DNA of 64,000 nucleotides from Cantharellus purpuraceus (lineage: Eukaryota; Basidiomycota; Agaricomycetes; Cantharellales; Hydnaceae). Position 1 is the stretch's first letter. The number at the start of each line of letters is the position of its first letter. The notes beneath the pieces are model-generated. The model searched no databases. It had not been told where the DNA came from and worked only from the letters and a program-made list of their open reading frames with translations. A program made the translations under genes and the position numbers. Below are positions 45,930 through 57,726 of this stretch, piece by piece. The stretch lies in assembly GCA_025174535.1 (NCBI GenBank), contig JALBUN010000031.1:62001-126000 (forward strand). The letters are read 5' to 3'.

Positions 45930-47875
45930 CTATGCCGCACCCATCAAGACATGGAGATGTTCCATTCCACAAGCCCCCCGCTCAAAATCATTCACCAGAC
46001 GATACTTGCGTGGCGCCCCGCATTCCGTGACATCACACACAGCCGGCGGCTTTGATTTCGGAGGCTCGTTCACAGGATAACCTCCTACTTTCACCCCATC
46101 ACCCGCTTCCGCACCATTTCCCAACGCAGGGAGAGTAGACAAGACCTCGTCGGGTATGCCGACGCGAAATCCTGAACTGTTTGACACCCATCGCCAGACA
46201 GGTCCTGGTATAGTCGTTCCCCTCTGCTCTATGGAACTAGGAGCCCCACCCAGAACGGCGTCACTTTCACCTTCATCTCCTGAATGAGGTGATTGGGGAG
46301 TAGGGACGACACTGGAATTGAGCAGTGTGGAACGCTTTGCTCGCGAGCGGGAAGATTGTTTTTTAAGCAGACGATTAATTGTTTCCGTCTAATAAAAGAT
46401 ATTAGAAACGAAGCTTTAAATGGATGCGCGTGTACCTTCTCATCCTCGAGTTTCTTCTCGCTCATATTCTTTCGCTTGCGAGCGGTTTCTTCCCGTCGAA
46501 GGGCAATTTCTTCAGACGTAAGCTGTTTCTTGCGTGAAGATGTTGCTGCTTCTGGTTAAATAGAGGTATAACTTGATTAGAAATTAATCAGCGCTACCGA
46601 AGACCACTTGCCTAGCTCGACGTGGTCTGCACCGACCATACTCGCCAAAACTGCCTGCCGCGCCGTAAGTCGCGCCTTTCCACCACCAGGTAACACCTCG
46701 CTATCCCCATCCCCCCCACCGTCATCCATTTCATCGTCAGGAATGTCCCCATCTCCCTCGCTCTCCACATCGTCCACCAGGCGATCCTCCAAGACGGGCA
46801 ACTCCAGGTCGACATCCATTGTATCATCATCCAGTCCAATGTGATCATCACGCTCGGGTCGTACGTGGTTCTCAATCTCGGATTCGGCGTCAGCATCTTC
46901 AGCATCCTCAGATTCTACAGACGAGTGAGAGGATTGCGTTCGCGAAGGAGATGGGCGTGATGACGCTGAAGCCGAGTGGGTGAGTTACGATGAACCCCAG
47001 TGGCTTTTACCCATACCTTCTGATGGTTCCGTGCGGGGACGTGGGGGAAGGGTGAAGATAAGCGGCTTCGACGCACTTGCCTTTCCTTTTCCCTTTCTCT
47101 TTCCCTTTCCCTTTCCCTTTCCCTTCCCCTTCCCCTTCCCAGACCCTCTCGACCTGCTCCCACGGCCTGTTGCCAATGTCTCCTCGTTTGTATCGGCTTC
47201 AGATGCGATTCGACTACTCCTCGTCCCAAGTTTAAGTTTTATCTTGAGAGAGGGTCGTGGTGGTGAGGCAGAACGGTCAGCGGAAATGGAGGTAGAGGGA
47301 GGTATTGGAGACAGCTCCTTGATTTCTTTAGTGGATTGTATGGATGGAGATCTCGACGTGGACTTGGAAGGTCCCCCAGGAGGCTGCGGGGATTCATCTC
47401 TTGCAACAGACTGTGCAGCAGAGGCAGGCGGTGTGCCGCCGTCTACGGTAGGTAGAGGGGTAATGGAACCTGACGACCGTGGATTCATGCGAGATTGTGC
47501 ACCCTCCTCTGGTTTCTGGATCTCCGAACTGGCATCTGCGACAAGGACCTTGTCATCTGCCTTGGGCGCTCCGGCTTCCTCGTCGGATATGTCCATCCTC
47601 GACCCAGGGCTCTCGTATCCAGGAGCAACTCCAGGAGAAACCGCTTTCTCTCCATCCGATCCTTTTTGGTTTAAGCGTGATACTGACTCAACGTCTGGAT
47701 CTTGGTCCTCTGATTCTGGTTCTGGTTTGCCTGTAGACGACCCTGCTTAGATCTCATATACTCGCATAATAAGCGACGAACCTGGGTCGCTGGATGTGTC
47801 TGGCGGCGAAGAGACGGCTGAGGAGGATTCGCTGAGGATACGTTTGAGACGAGGGTGAACCATGGTTCTCGGCAT
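45930..47875 (-). CDS. INO80 chromatin-remodelling complex subunit, PAPA-1 (Ies2/INO80B) type
   Basis: Exons 47782-47875, 47017-47745, 46612-46965, 46436-46551 and 45930-46388 join to 583 residues. The N-terminal half is Ser/Pro/Asp-rich and disordered, with a Lys-Gly repeat tract (about 47100-47140). It includes SLKIKLKLGTR, typical of Ies2 proteins. The PAPA-1 region is SSRKKQLTSEEIALRREETA, then RKRKNMSEKKLEDEK and INRLLKKQ. The C-terminus has a HIT-type or related finger (VCDVTECGAPRKYRLVNDFE, then RGACGMEHLHVLMG). The third intron starts GC (AG|GCAAGT...CAG), a rare GC-AG class. The first intron is only 36 nt. The product would act in the nucleus as an INO80 ATPase regulator. ATG 47863 is an alternative start. 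Confidence 0.85.
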
Positions 47876-48146
47876 TGTACGCGGCTGCACCCGACGAAAA
47901 GACCACTCCACGGGAGCGCTCAGCAAACCATCGACATTCGACAAACCATCTTTCGAACACTCCTCAGAATCACTCTGACTAGCATCTATCATTCTACGTG
48001 AAACAGGCGGCGGTTGGCCTGAAGTTTCTCTCAAATGTCGCCTTTCAATGTGTCTTAATATATATTTCACTTTTATAATCTCCAAGGGATACACAGGTAC
48101 AGGGATACATCAATAATTGACTTCGGGTCGGTTTATTGGCACTTGT

Positions 48147-50032
48147 TCAGACATCAGACATGAGCAGCTCGTTGGACGGTAAATCTCCTCTTTCAACTTC
48201 GCCAGAGTCTCCTGGTTGTTGATTACTTCCAGATACAGAATCCGCCTCTACCATCCACCTAGTCAGCGCGTCAAACCAATCGCACAGATAAGAAATAAAC
48301 AAGACCTTGCACAACTAGCTTCTTCAATAGCAGAAGAAGGCGGTCGCGGTGTTCCTGCGTCAGGTCATTCCGTTTAAGCAAGTTCACAATCAAGCCCACG
48401 GAGAGAAATTTGAAAACATATGGAGACAAGTGCTCTGGAGAGAATGTCGGTTCGACTGACAGAACCCACCCACATAAGAGATGTACCAGATTTCAATGTC
48501 TCCACTAGCACCTCAGCATCAAGGGACCGACTCTCTATCGACCTAATTGCGTCAGGGATGACGACCACGCCTATATGATCAGTCACTTCGTCCCGTTCTG
48601 GCAACATGACATAAACATTGTATCCAAGACGCGAGACAGCTCACCTTGTGACAGTGTCATCAATAGTCGTTCAGCAGAGGATTGCAACTCTTGATCCTCG
48701 CTCTTCAGTATGTCATCAAGTAGGTTGATGACGTTCGTCGCTAATATCATTTTCCTAAGCTCTTCTGTCCACGAGTCATTCTCGTGAAGCTCAAAAGCAG
48801 TAGTAAAGTTACTATGCTTAGCAAACTTTTCCAATGCGTCGACACTGGCTTGTCGCACGTCGCGGTCTGGACTCTTCAATAGACCCAGGAGAAAATCTAC
48901 AATTTTGTTCTCGATGATATAGGGCTGGACGTCCGCTAACGCAGTTCAGCGAATGACAACGCTGCAGATGAGAGAAGGTTGTTACCATACTGAGAGAGTT
49001 CAGCCAGTGCTTTCGCTCCTGAAGATTGATCTAGTACTTGCGAACCTTTGAGCTGGACCTCAGCTTCACCCATCTGTTGTAATCTCCCTCTGGTCTTCCA
49101 CATCCGAAATGCCGTCTTTGCGTCCTCCCATGTCTTCTTGAGTGTTGGCAGTACAAGCAACAAGGCGAGGGTTTGTCCCAATGTCCACTGATTCTCTCCC
49201 TGCTGAACATAATTATGTGCTATTGTTAGCTCGGTGCTCGCAATGAAGAATATTTTGAGCAGTATCGACCAAATAGTAGTCGCAGTGGCGAGAATATGGC
49301 CGCTGTCGCTTCCATTGAGGCATCCTATGATTATTCCAGTCGGAGCGACAAGAATGACGTTGAGCAAGACAAGCAAGAACACGTGGTTGAGGCCTGGAAT
49401 GACTAGAAGGGAGTAGATGACCAGCCAACCTATTCTGCAAGAAGATAATGGATAGTCGTGGAAAATGAAAGACTGGACAGTGACAGTAGTGCAGCCAGGG
49501 GTACGTATGTCGAAACGATCCAAGGTCGCCCAGAAGGCGATGCCAAATATTGACATTAGACTCCCATGAGCGAAAACGGATAAAGTGAGGCTGTTCGTGA
49601 TATCATTGCGCCTCAGAGACCCAGGGTCTCTGTCACCGTTAAGGAAATTCCACAACACGAAGAACGACGAGCCATTGCTCGCCCACGCAACTAGCCAATT
49701 GAGATTCAGGATCAGGATCGCGTGATAAGCAGTGAGCTGTATCGTTCTGGCCTGAATCACTGCTGACAATAGTAACATGAGGCCGGTTACGATGATCGAC
49801 GGTGAGGACGACATGACCGCCTTCACGTCGTCAGCGGTGTACTTCATCCTTGATTTGATGCGTATGGCAATGGACGCCATCACTTGTGGAACGAGAGGGA
49901 GAACAACCTGGAGATATATAGAGAGTCGTACACCAATACCTTCATATAAGTCAGCACCACTGGCACAGTACGAAAAAGTAGGAATGCACCAGCTACATCT
50001 GGGTTGGCGGGAATACCTTCAGAACAGTTCAT
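48147..50032 (-). CDS. P2: multi-spanning membrane protein with ARM/HEAT-like tail
   Basis: The model starts at ATG 50032 (MNCSEGIPANPDVAG). An intron follows (GTGCATTC...ATGAAG) and exon 2 opens GIGVRLSIYLQVV. At least six hydrophobic segments follow (IIVTGLMLLLSAVIQA; YHAILILNLNWLVAW; LMSIFGIAFWATLDRF; WLVIYSLLVIPGL; FLLVLLNVILVAPTGIIIG; IWSILLKIFFIAS), then ELTIAHNYVQQGENQWTLG and a basic helix. The tail (48583-48879) has ARM-like repeats (LLKSPDRDVRQASVDALEKF; LDDILKSEDQELQSSAERL). A last exon ends LPSNELLMSDV at 48147. Its paralogue P3 lies upstream on the same strand. A membrane role with a cytosolic helical repeat scaffold is inferred; no enzyme motif is present. Confidence 0.68.
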
Positions 50033-50144
50033 TGAGAGTTTCAGATTTATGCAACTTGAATCTTGAAGGAAGACGCTATAACTCAGTACTTCTGAAAGTA
50101 ATTAATACGTGGTCTTTGCCGCCTCGAGGCCTTGCCTCATGTTT

Positions 50145-50732
50145 TTCCATATGGTAGGATGCAGCTGTCATTTCTATATCACAATCACAGACAAGCGCCC
50201 CGTACTGAAGCACTCGTGCATACACAGGATGTTCTGACGCTTCCTACCTTCCGCCGGCTGCTAGCATCGTGATATTCAGAATTTCCATCCTTACATTCCA
50301 TTGGCATTACCAGTGACGATTGACACATAGTCTTCCATTCCGTCGGTATCAATAATGTTATATACAATCGTCCAAAAGCTATTGAGTACCGTGGTGACGA
50401 CAGAACAGATGTAACCTGCTCACACCAACCCATACGATAATACAAGCTTTGTAAAAGCCTACGACAAGAACACGAATGCGAAATGCACAGCTGTGGGTTA
50501 TTTAGGTGCATCCTCTAAGTAGCATGTGGAGGATATTGGGGGAAAGAAAAAACAAAGGGAATGGCAAATTTAACACCAGAAATAAACCAAAAATAAATCA
50601 TAGGACAGGAAAGAAAGGAAGTGGCAAGGGATGCAGTCACCAGGTTCCCCCACTCGTCGTCCTCGATCCGTCTCTTCCTGTTGCCAGTCCTGCCCCTTCG
50701 ATTCATCTACCAGTACCTCCACCTCCTTGGTA
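50145..50732 (-). pseudogene. duplicated fragment: membrane-protein gene 5' part plus ammonium-transporter 3' end
   Basis: 50150-50515 resembles 54070-54450 (5' half of the gene at 53436), but with stops and frame changes. 50565-50730 resembles 54505-54750, the 3' end and downstream sequence of the ammonium transporter gene (CACTCGTCGTCC, CTTCGATTCAT and CACCTCC match in order). The fragment sits between P2 and P3 in the same order and orientation as the intact genes beyond P3. It therefore marks a tandem duplication whose second unit was truncated. Confidence 0.75.
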
Positions 50733-50737
50733 TTTGT

Positions 50738-52643
50738 TCAGACGTCAGACATCAACTCGTTGGACGGTAAATCTCCCCTTTCAACCTCGCTAGAGTCTCC
50801 TGGTTGTTGATTACTTCCAGATGCAGAATCCGCCGCATCTACCATCCACCTAGTCAGCGCATCAAACCAATCGCACAGATAAGAAATAAACAAGACCATG
50901 CTCTACTAGCTTCTTCAATAACAAAAGAAGGTGGTCGCGGTGTTCCTGCGTCAGATCATTCCGTTTAAGCGAGTTCATAACCAAGCCCACTGAGAGTGAT
51001 TTGGCAACATGTGGCAACATGTGCTCTGGCCAAAGATTCAGCTCGACTGCCAGCGCCCACTCATACGAGAGATGTACCAGATTTCGAAACCTCCACTAGA
51101 GCCTCGACTCCCTTCGACTGAACATCGAGGGACCGACTCCCCATCATGCCAACCATTGCAGGGATGACGGCTGCACCCATAAGTCCAGTCGGGGCGTCCC
51201 GTTCTGGTAACATGGCATAAACATTGTATCCAAGACGCGAGACAGCTCACCTTGTGACAATGTCATCAACAGTCGTTCAGCAGAGGATTGCAACTCCCGG
51301 TCCTCGCTCTTCAATATGTCATCGAGCAGATTGATGACGTTCGTCGCTAATATCGTTTCCCTAAGCTCTTCTGTCCACGAGTCATTCTCGCGCAGCTCAA
51401 AAGCAGTAACAAAGTTACCATGCTTAGCGAACTTTTCCAATGCGTCGACACTGGCTTGTCGCACGTCGCGGTCTGGACTCTTCAATAGACCCAGGAGAAA
51501 ATCTACAATTTTGTTCTCGATGATATAGGGCTGGACGTCCGCTAACGCAGTTCAGCGAATGACAACGCTGCAGATGAGAGAAGGTTGTTACCATACTGAG
51601 AGAGTTCAGCCAGTGCTTTCGCTCCTGAAGATTGATCTAGTACTTGCGAACCTTTGAGCTGGACCTCAGCTTCACCCATCTGTTGTAATCTCCCTCTGGT
51701 CTTCCACATCCGAAATGCCGTCTTTGCGTCCTCCCATGTCTTCTTGAGTGTTGGCAGTACAAGCAACAAGGCGAGGGTTTGTCCCAATGTCCACTGATTC
51801 TCTCCCTGCTGAACATAATTATGTGCTATTGTTAGCTCGGTGCTCGCAATGAAGAATATTTTGAGCAGTATCGACCAAATAGTAGTCGCAGTGGCGAGAA
51901 TATGGCCGCTGTCGCTTCCATTGAGGCATCCTATGATTATTCCAGTCGGAGCGACAAGAATGACGTTGAGCAAGACAAGCAAGAACACGTGGTTGAGGCC
52001 TGGAATGACTAGAAGGGAGTAGATGACCAGCCAACCTATTCTGCAAGAAGATAATGGATAGTCGTGAAAAAGGAAAGACTGGACGGTGACAGAAGTGCAG
52101 CCAGGGGTACGTATGTCGAAATGGTCCAAGGTCGCCCAGAAGACGATGCCAAACATTGACATTAGACTCCCATGAGCCCAAATGGATAAAATCAGTTTGT
52201 TCGTGGTGTCATGGATCCACTTATCCCCAAGGTGTTTGACCTCACTGCCAAGGAAACCATATGAGAAAAAAAGCGATGAGCCATTGCTCGCCCACACGAC
52301 CAGCCAATTGAGATTCAGGATCAGGATCGCATGATAAGCAGTGAGTTGTATCGTCCTGGCCTGAATCAATGCCGACAATAGCAACAGGAGGCCAGTTACG
52401 AAAATCGACAGTGAGGACGACATGATCGCCTTCACATCGTCAGCTGTGGATTTCATCCTTAATTTTCTGGGTATGGCAATGGATGCCACCACTTGTGGAA
52501 CGAGAGGGAGAACAACCTGGAGATATATAGAGAGTCGTACACCAATACCTTCATATAAGTCAGTATCACTGGTACATAGTACGAAAAAGTAAGAATGCAC
52601 CAGCTACATCTGGGTTGGCGGGAATACCTTCAGAACAGTTCAT
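50738..52643 (-). CDS. P3: multi-spanning membrane protein with ARM/HEAT-like tail
   Basis: Same plan as P2. Start ATG 52643, an intron after NPDVAG, then GIGVRLSIYLQVVLPLVPQ and the hydrophobic segments in frame 51542-52600. The ARM-like tail is at 51144-51485 (SPDRDVRQASVDALEKFAKH; KSEDRELQSSAERLLMTL), and the last exon ends ELMSDV at 50738. The segment between the second and third helices differs from P2 (SLFFSYGFLGSEVKHLGDKW). 51430-52066 is identical to 48824-49460 of P2. The Arg/Lys-rich helix after the last membrane segment (TAFRMWKTRGRLQQM) is kept in all three paralogues. No catalytic motif is visible. Confidence 0.68.
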
Positions 52644-53435
52644 TGAGAGTTTCAGATTTATGCAACTTGAATCTTGAAGGAAGATGCTATAACTCAGTAC
52701 TTCTGAAAGTAATTAATACGTGATCTTTACGGCCTCGAGGCCTTGTAAGAAATAGTCTAAGGAGTTTAATACGACGTGTCAATGATCTGGGATTCGGGGG
52801 AGTAGAAGTTATATGGTAAGGGATGTCAGAGTAGTAAAGTGAACAACTATAACTATAGCGTCGTACCTGGGATTCGTGGGAGTAGAAGTTATATTCTCTC
52901 CCACGAGTCCCCTCGTCTATGGGTACAGTGGGACACCAAATAAGACCAACTGATTGGTCATCGTCGCGTCACTACAACAGGCCTTGCCTCATGTTCTTCC
53001 ATGTTGGATTACACTGCATACATATTTCAAAAATCTAGGTCTTTCTGAGCTCATCCCATATATGTGGAAACGTAGAACACTGGGCTTGCGACAATGTGCC
53101 ACCATGAGTAGAATTAGACGTCAACGTCTGAGTGCTTTGATGCATGACCGCTCAGGCAACCTCCACCAACTATCCAAGAGCTCCGTGCATTTGCGCCAAC
53201 AACCATCTAAGGTTTGTAGGACTGTCCGAGACCCTTGAACCTCACCCATGGCAGTAGTTGCGGCTGCATCATCCGGCGCATGCATTGCGAATAACAAAAC
53301 TAACACAGCAGAAGTTGATAAGAATTGAATGAAAAGTACCACATGTTGTCAGGGTGGTATAACATCCTTTGCGGATGAGGTCAAAGGTATGCAAGCTCAC
53401 GCTCATATAATACCATTGCCCTGAGTTGCACGCTG
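52644..53435. other. intergenic with inverted repeat
   Basis: GGATTCGTGGGAG (near 52870) pairs with CTCCCACGAGTC (near 52897), and a related copy lies near 52790. Sequence 52965-53005 resembles the 3' flank of P2 at 50131. The minus frame at 53121-53342 starts with a hydrophobic stretch (FLSTSAVLVLLFAM), but no ATG supports it. Confidence 0.4.
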
Positions 53436-54445
53436 TCAGTCATTGGTATTCCATAGTAACATGCCATACCGCTCATAATAAACTATTGCCATTCCACCCT
53501 CCCCACCTTGTACTAGGCATTTGTCGTCCCCAAAAACCCGCGCCGCAGATGCAAAAACACCGAATAACACAAACAAAGCCAGAGTCCATGCCAGCGTAGT
53601 GAGTGGCCCCGAATCCAAAAACGATGGCCGTTGATCTGGCAGGGGAATCATCCTGTTTGAGGACAAAAACACGGTTCTTGTTCAGTCACATCACATCACA
53701 CAAAGAATTGCATGCTGCTCACCATCTTGCCAGCCCACTCTCCATTATATACCACAACCCCCACAAACACACAAAACGCAAACGGCGCTATCAGCACCCC
53801 CAGCCAGAACCAGATCATGTGTATGTGCGAGCCCGGACAGATGTTTACGCACCCCAGTCGGATCGCAGTCCCCCCATGCACGGTGAGTACGTGACCTTGC
53901 GGCTTGCGGCACGCGGTGCGATAATACCAGCCTGCAGGGAATGTTGCGCACGCCACCTCAGGCTGGGGCAGGTTGGCAGTGCGTTTGCCGTCCTGCGGAT
54001 GGGCTGGAGGGGGCGGGGCGAGTGCGGCGAGTGCGGAGGATGAGCTGGAGGGGGCGTGGGCGAGTTCTTCCATATAGAAGGATGCAGCTCTTATGTCACA
54101 ATCACACACGCGCGCTCTGTACCGATGAAGCACTCCCGCACCCACAGGTATGTTCTGATGCTTCACACCTTCCGCCAGCTGTGGTATCGCATCGTAATAC
54201 TCACCATTCCCCCCGTTACATACCACTGGCATGGCCGGTGACCATTGACTCGTATTTGTCCCCCCGTCAGCATCAATAATGGTATATTCAATTGTCCAAA
54301 AGCTACTGAGTACCGTGGCGACGACACAACGTATGTAACTTTTACCAACGCATACGATAATCCCGGCTCTGTAAAATCCTTCGTCAAGAACACGAATGCG
54401 ATATGCACAGCTGGGGGTGGTTTTGGTGCATCCCCTAAGTAGCAT
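53436..54445 (-). CDS. two-helix membrane protein with Cys-containing outer domain, unknown family
   Basis: The reading frame from ATG 54445 (MLLRGCTKTTPSCAY) leads into a domain with TIEYTIIDADGGTNTSQWSP, then VVCNGGNGEYYDAIPQLAEG and VCDCDIRAASFYMEE. A linker of Ser, Ala and Pro follows. After it come TFPAGWYYRTAC, LTVHGG and GCVNICPGSHIHMIW, running into a first helix (WFWLGVLIAPFAFCVFVGVVV). An intron (about 53657-53722) leads to the last exon at 53436, with a second helix (LAWTLALFVLFGVFASAA). Six or more Cys in the outer part could pair. The N-terminal exon may be incomplete; an additional small intron near 54340 is possible but its phase does not fit. The next gene upstream is the ammonium transporter, 126 bp away. 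Confidence 0.55.
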
Positions 54446-54571
54446 GTGGATGGTGTTGGGAAAAAAAAGGGAAAAAAAAGGGAAAAAAAGGGAACGACGA
54501 ATTCAACACCAGAAATAGACCCAATATAAATCATAAAAAGGAAGTGGAAAGGAAAGGAATCACCAGGCTAA

Positions 54572-57500
54572 TCACATCTGCGGCACCACGCCTCGTCTTT
54601 CAAACCAAACCTCATTCTTATCCCTCCCTTCCCTAACGCTGAGCATCTCCTCATTCACCCTTCCCCCACTCGTCGTCCCCGATCCGGTCCCTTCCTGTTG
54701 CCAGTCCCGCCCCTTCGATTCATTTACCAGCACCTCCACCTCCTTCTTACGCCCTGAGACTTCCGTATTAAGCCCCACATAATCATATGCAAATTCGCCC
54801 ATCTCTGTGTCATCGATCCCAACAATCTCAGCCTCGGGGGATGACACGCGCAGACGAAGGCCGGGGATGTAGTGCATCACCCAGAGGATAATTGTCTGGA
54901 TATAGCACGACCAGTCGTAACCATATTCGTGAGCGTCGGCTCCCTCGCATGCAAGCGAAAGTAGATCTCACAGTAACAACAAAAGAGTAGCCCAGACCTG
55001 AGGCCGAGTCTGCCACCTGGTGCCCGAGTTGCACTGCAATAGTGTGAATATCACGTGGCAGAATACAAGAGCATCGTTATCAGCGTCCACGGCAGGTCGC
55101 GCAAGGCGAAAGCAGGGGATTTAGGTAATTGACGGGACAATCACGGACACGGTGAATTAAAATGAATGAAACATTGACAGGATGATAATCGGCACTGACC
55201 CCAGTGATGATCCAACCACCCACCCGGGATGTTCGTGATGCCATCAAAGCCTGCTACGTTGGCTTGCGCGAAGAAGCCAGTGAGCACCTGGGAGGGGGCA
55301 AAGAGGGGTCAAGAGTAGATGGGGTGGGTGGGTAGAGGGACATAGCGCAAGGGTTGTCCCGGGAAAGGGAAGAACGCCACATAAGCTGCGAGGGAAGAGA
55401 TGTACAAATTGCAAAACGTACATTCCCCACAATACCGCCAATGGTATGCGATGCGAAGATCTACAGGAGCCAGGTGAGCGTCATCATGGATTGTCCTCGA
55501 GGGGCGTTTACGCACATCAAGACAGTCATCGTATCCGAATATAAATTTGAGTTGTGTTGCAAAGTTGCACAACGTCCCAGCCATCACGCCAAATAGCACC
55601 GCCGCGGCTATTTTAGGGAAGACGACAGGAGTGAGTAAAAGGTAAGGCAAGAGAGAGAGAGTTGAACGAGGGAGAGAAGGGACTCATACGTACGCGATCC
55701 CACAAATCCGGACCCAGGAGTGATTGCAACGAGACCTGCGATTGCGCCAGAGCAGAATCCGACTGCAGACCATTTACGCTCAAGGCGATAGTCCTGTACG
55801 AGGTCGCAGGAAGCGTTAGTGATGTTTATATGCATATCGGAAGGTGAAAAGGCTTGGAAATAAGGCAAGAAAAGATGGAGGCGGGGGAGGATAGAGCACT
55901 ACAAAATGCAGCAGAACACTAAAAACCCAACACAAACACGCACCCAGAGCATCCACGTTAATCCGCCAACGCTCGCCGCCAGGTTCGTTACTATGCATGC
56001 CTGCGCGGCGCGGAGGTTTGCAGAGAGGGCGGAGCCGCCGTTGAAGCCTGTGGTGGTGGTCATTTTTCCCACACGAATAGTGGGTTAAGAACCAGGGATA
56101 GGTCGAAGTGGTTCGATCCATTGGTAACATCGACACCAAAACGCAGCGTGGCGGACAGGGCGCAAACATACAAAGCGCAATCCATGGAGCAGAAATACAA
56201 CCGCACAAACAGAGCAAGTAACAAACCAGCAGTCAGTCACTATCTGTAGCACAACCGAGCAACAGTAACAACATACCGAACCATCCGAACCTAACACAAT
56301 ATCGAGTTTGGAGAACGTGTCAATGTGACGAGAAAGGGGATAAGAGAAATGAAACCTCACGCACCACAGGAAAACTGTTCCTAGCACCACGTAGCTGGTG
56401 TTGTGAGGCTTGTACGCGAGTCGTTCTGTACCATACCCCCGGCGTTTCCCGAGATATACACTGTAATTGGGGGAAAGAGGTTGTTAATCAGGAGTCCTGG
56501 AACAGGAAGAAGGTCTGTAATCGGGCGAGGAAAAGGTGGACAACTCAGTCCAGGCGGGCCAACCGACGCAGACAGTGTGTGATCAAGATTGGAAAAATAT
56601 AATGAAGATAAAAGAGACAGAGAAAGACGAGACAAAAGGGAACAGAGGAGCGCAGTGCTCACCTGATCGCCAGGGCCGCCGTCCCACTCGAGATATGCAC
56701 AGGCGTTCCTCCCGCAAAATCGAGACCGCCGGACACAGACGACCATCCGTTCGAGTTCCAAGTCCAGCATGCGATCGGGTCTGTTCGCGTTCAGCGTCGA
56801 GACATGAGAGGTAGCAGTATGCAATGTACGTACCGTACACAAGTGTACTCCACACAAAGACGAAGATGAGGACTGGCCCGAGTCTGGCCCGCTCCGCGAA
56901 GGCGCCGATCCCGATCATTGGCCTGATGGGAGAGGGAGAGTCAGTTGTGGAGTAGAGAAATATGGGGAAAAGGTATGGGAGAAAGGAGTGCGGGAACTGA
57001 TAAGCAGGTGGATAAGCATAAAGTTGGTTGAAACCACTCCAAATCAGGCAGCAGATGATTCAAAAGCGGTTCCCCTATACACAACTTCTCGATCACATTC
57101 CAGTTCCACCATCCACTGCAAAAGCTGCAACTTCAAGTTGAAAGCACAAAAACGTACGTAATTGCAGCGAACATAAGCTGGTAGACGCAGAATACGATGC
57201 TGGGAATGCGTGGGCTGCCGATAGAAGGCTGCTCGAGGACACCTCTGAGGCCAACGTATTCTTGTGGGAAATGGGATGAGGACGGAAGGTGAGGGAGGAC
57301 GGAGCGGGATGAACGCACTGAGGTCCCCGATGAAACGACTGGCGGTATCACTAAATGCAAGGGAGAATCCCCAGAGAAACCACTGCTTATTGGGTTAGAT
57401 AACGTTGCCAGCCGACTTTCTGCCGTGAGCGAACCTGGAAGGAGACGACGGCGAGACACGTGACGGAGAGGTATATCATACTGAGGGCATTCTTGCGCCT

Positions 57501-57726
57501 AAGAAGACCAGAGTAGAAGAAACCTACGCCGGGAATCATGAGCCAGACGAGGGCAGTAGAGGCAAGGACCCATGCAATGTCGCCATTGTTGTACACGCCT
57601 GCGACAGTGGTGTTTCCGGGCAAATGCCACTGGAGGGAGCCAGCTGTGTGTGGTGGAATGAGGGGAGGGATTATGTAGAAAGAGAGAGGGGGGCTTACAG
57701 TCGGGGTCGTAGGTTGCATTGACCAT
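54572..57726 (-). CDS. Amt/Mep-family ammonium transporter, about ten exons
   Basis: ATG 57726 (MVNATYDPD) is followed by a short intron, then [20 protein letters not shown] and [19 protein letters not shown], the conserved first helices. Later exons give [40 protein letters not shown], and the family signature region [19 protein letters not shown] (about 56690-56745). Then come [73 protein letters not shown], and [14 protein letters not shown]. The hydrophilic C-terminal tail (after [10 protein letters not shown]) is about 90 residues and ends VVPQM. The product is a trimeric plasma-membrane channel/transporter for ammonium with eleven expected helices. Signature Asp and His are present. No frameshift was seen. 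Fungal homologues are usually nitrogen-repressed. Confidence 0.9.

Noticed and set aside
46980..47750. 256-codon plus-strand frame with Phe-Pro repeats
   Set aside because: It is the complement of the Lys-Gly tract and disordered exon of the INO80 subunit gene, which has the conserved domain and splice sites.
52954..53342. Possible small secreted protein (minus) with hydrophobic start
   Set aside because: The frame begins at GTG without an in-frame ATG, and no cleavage site or homologous copy beside P2 supports it.
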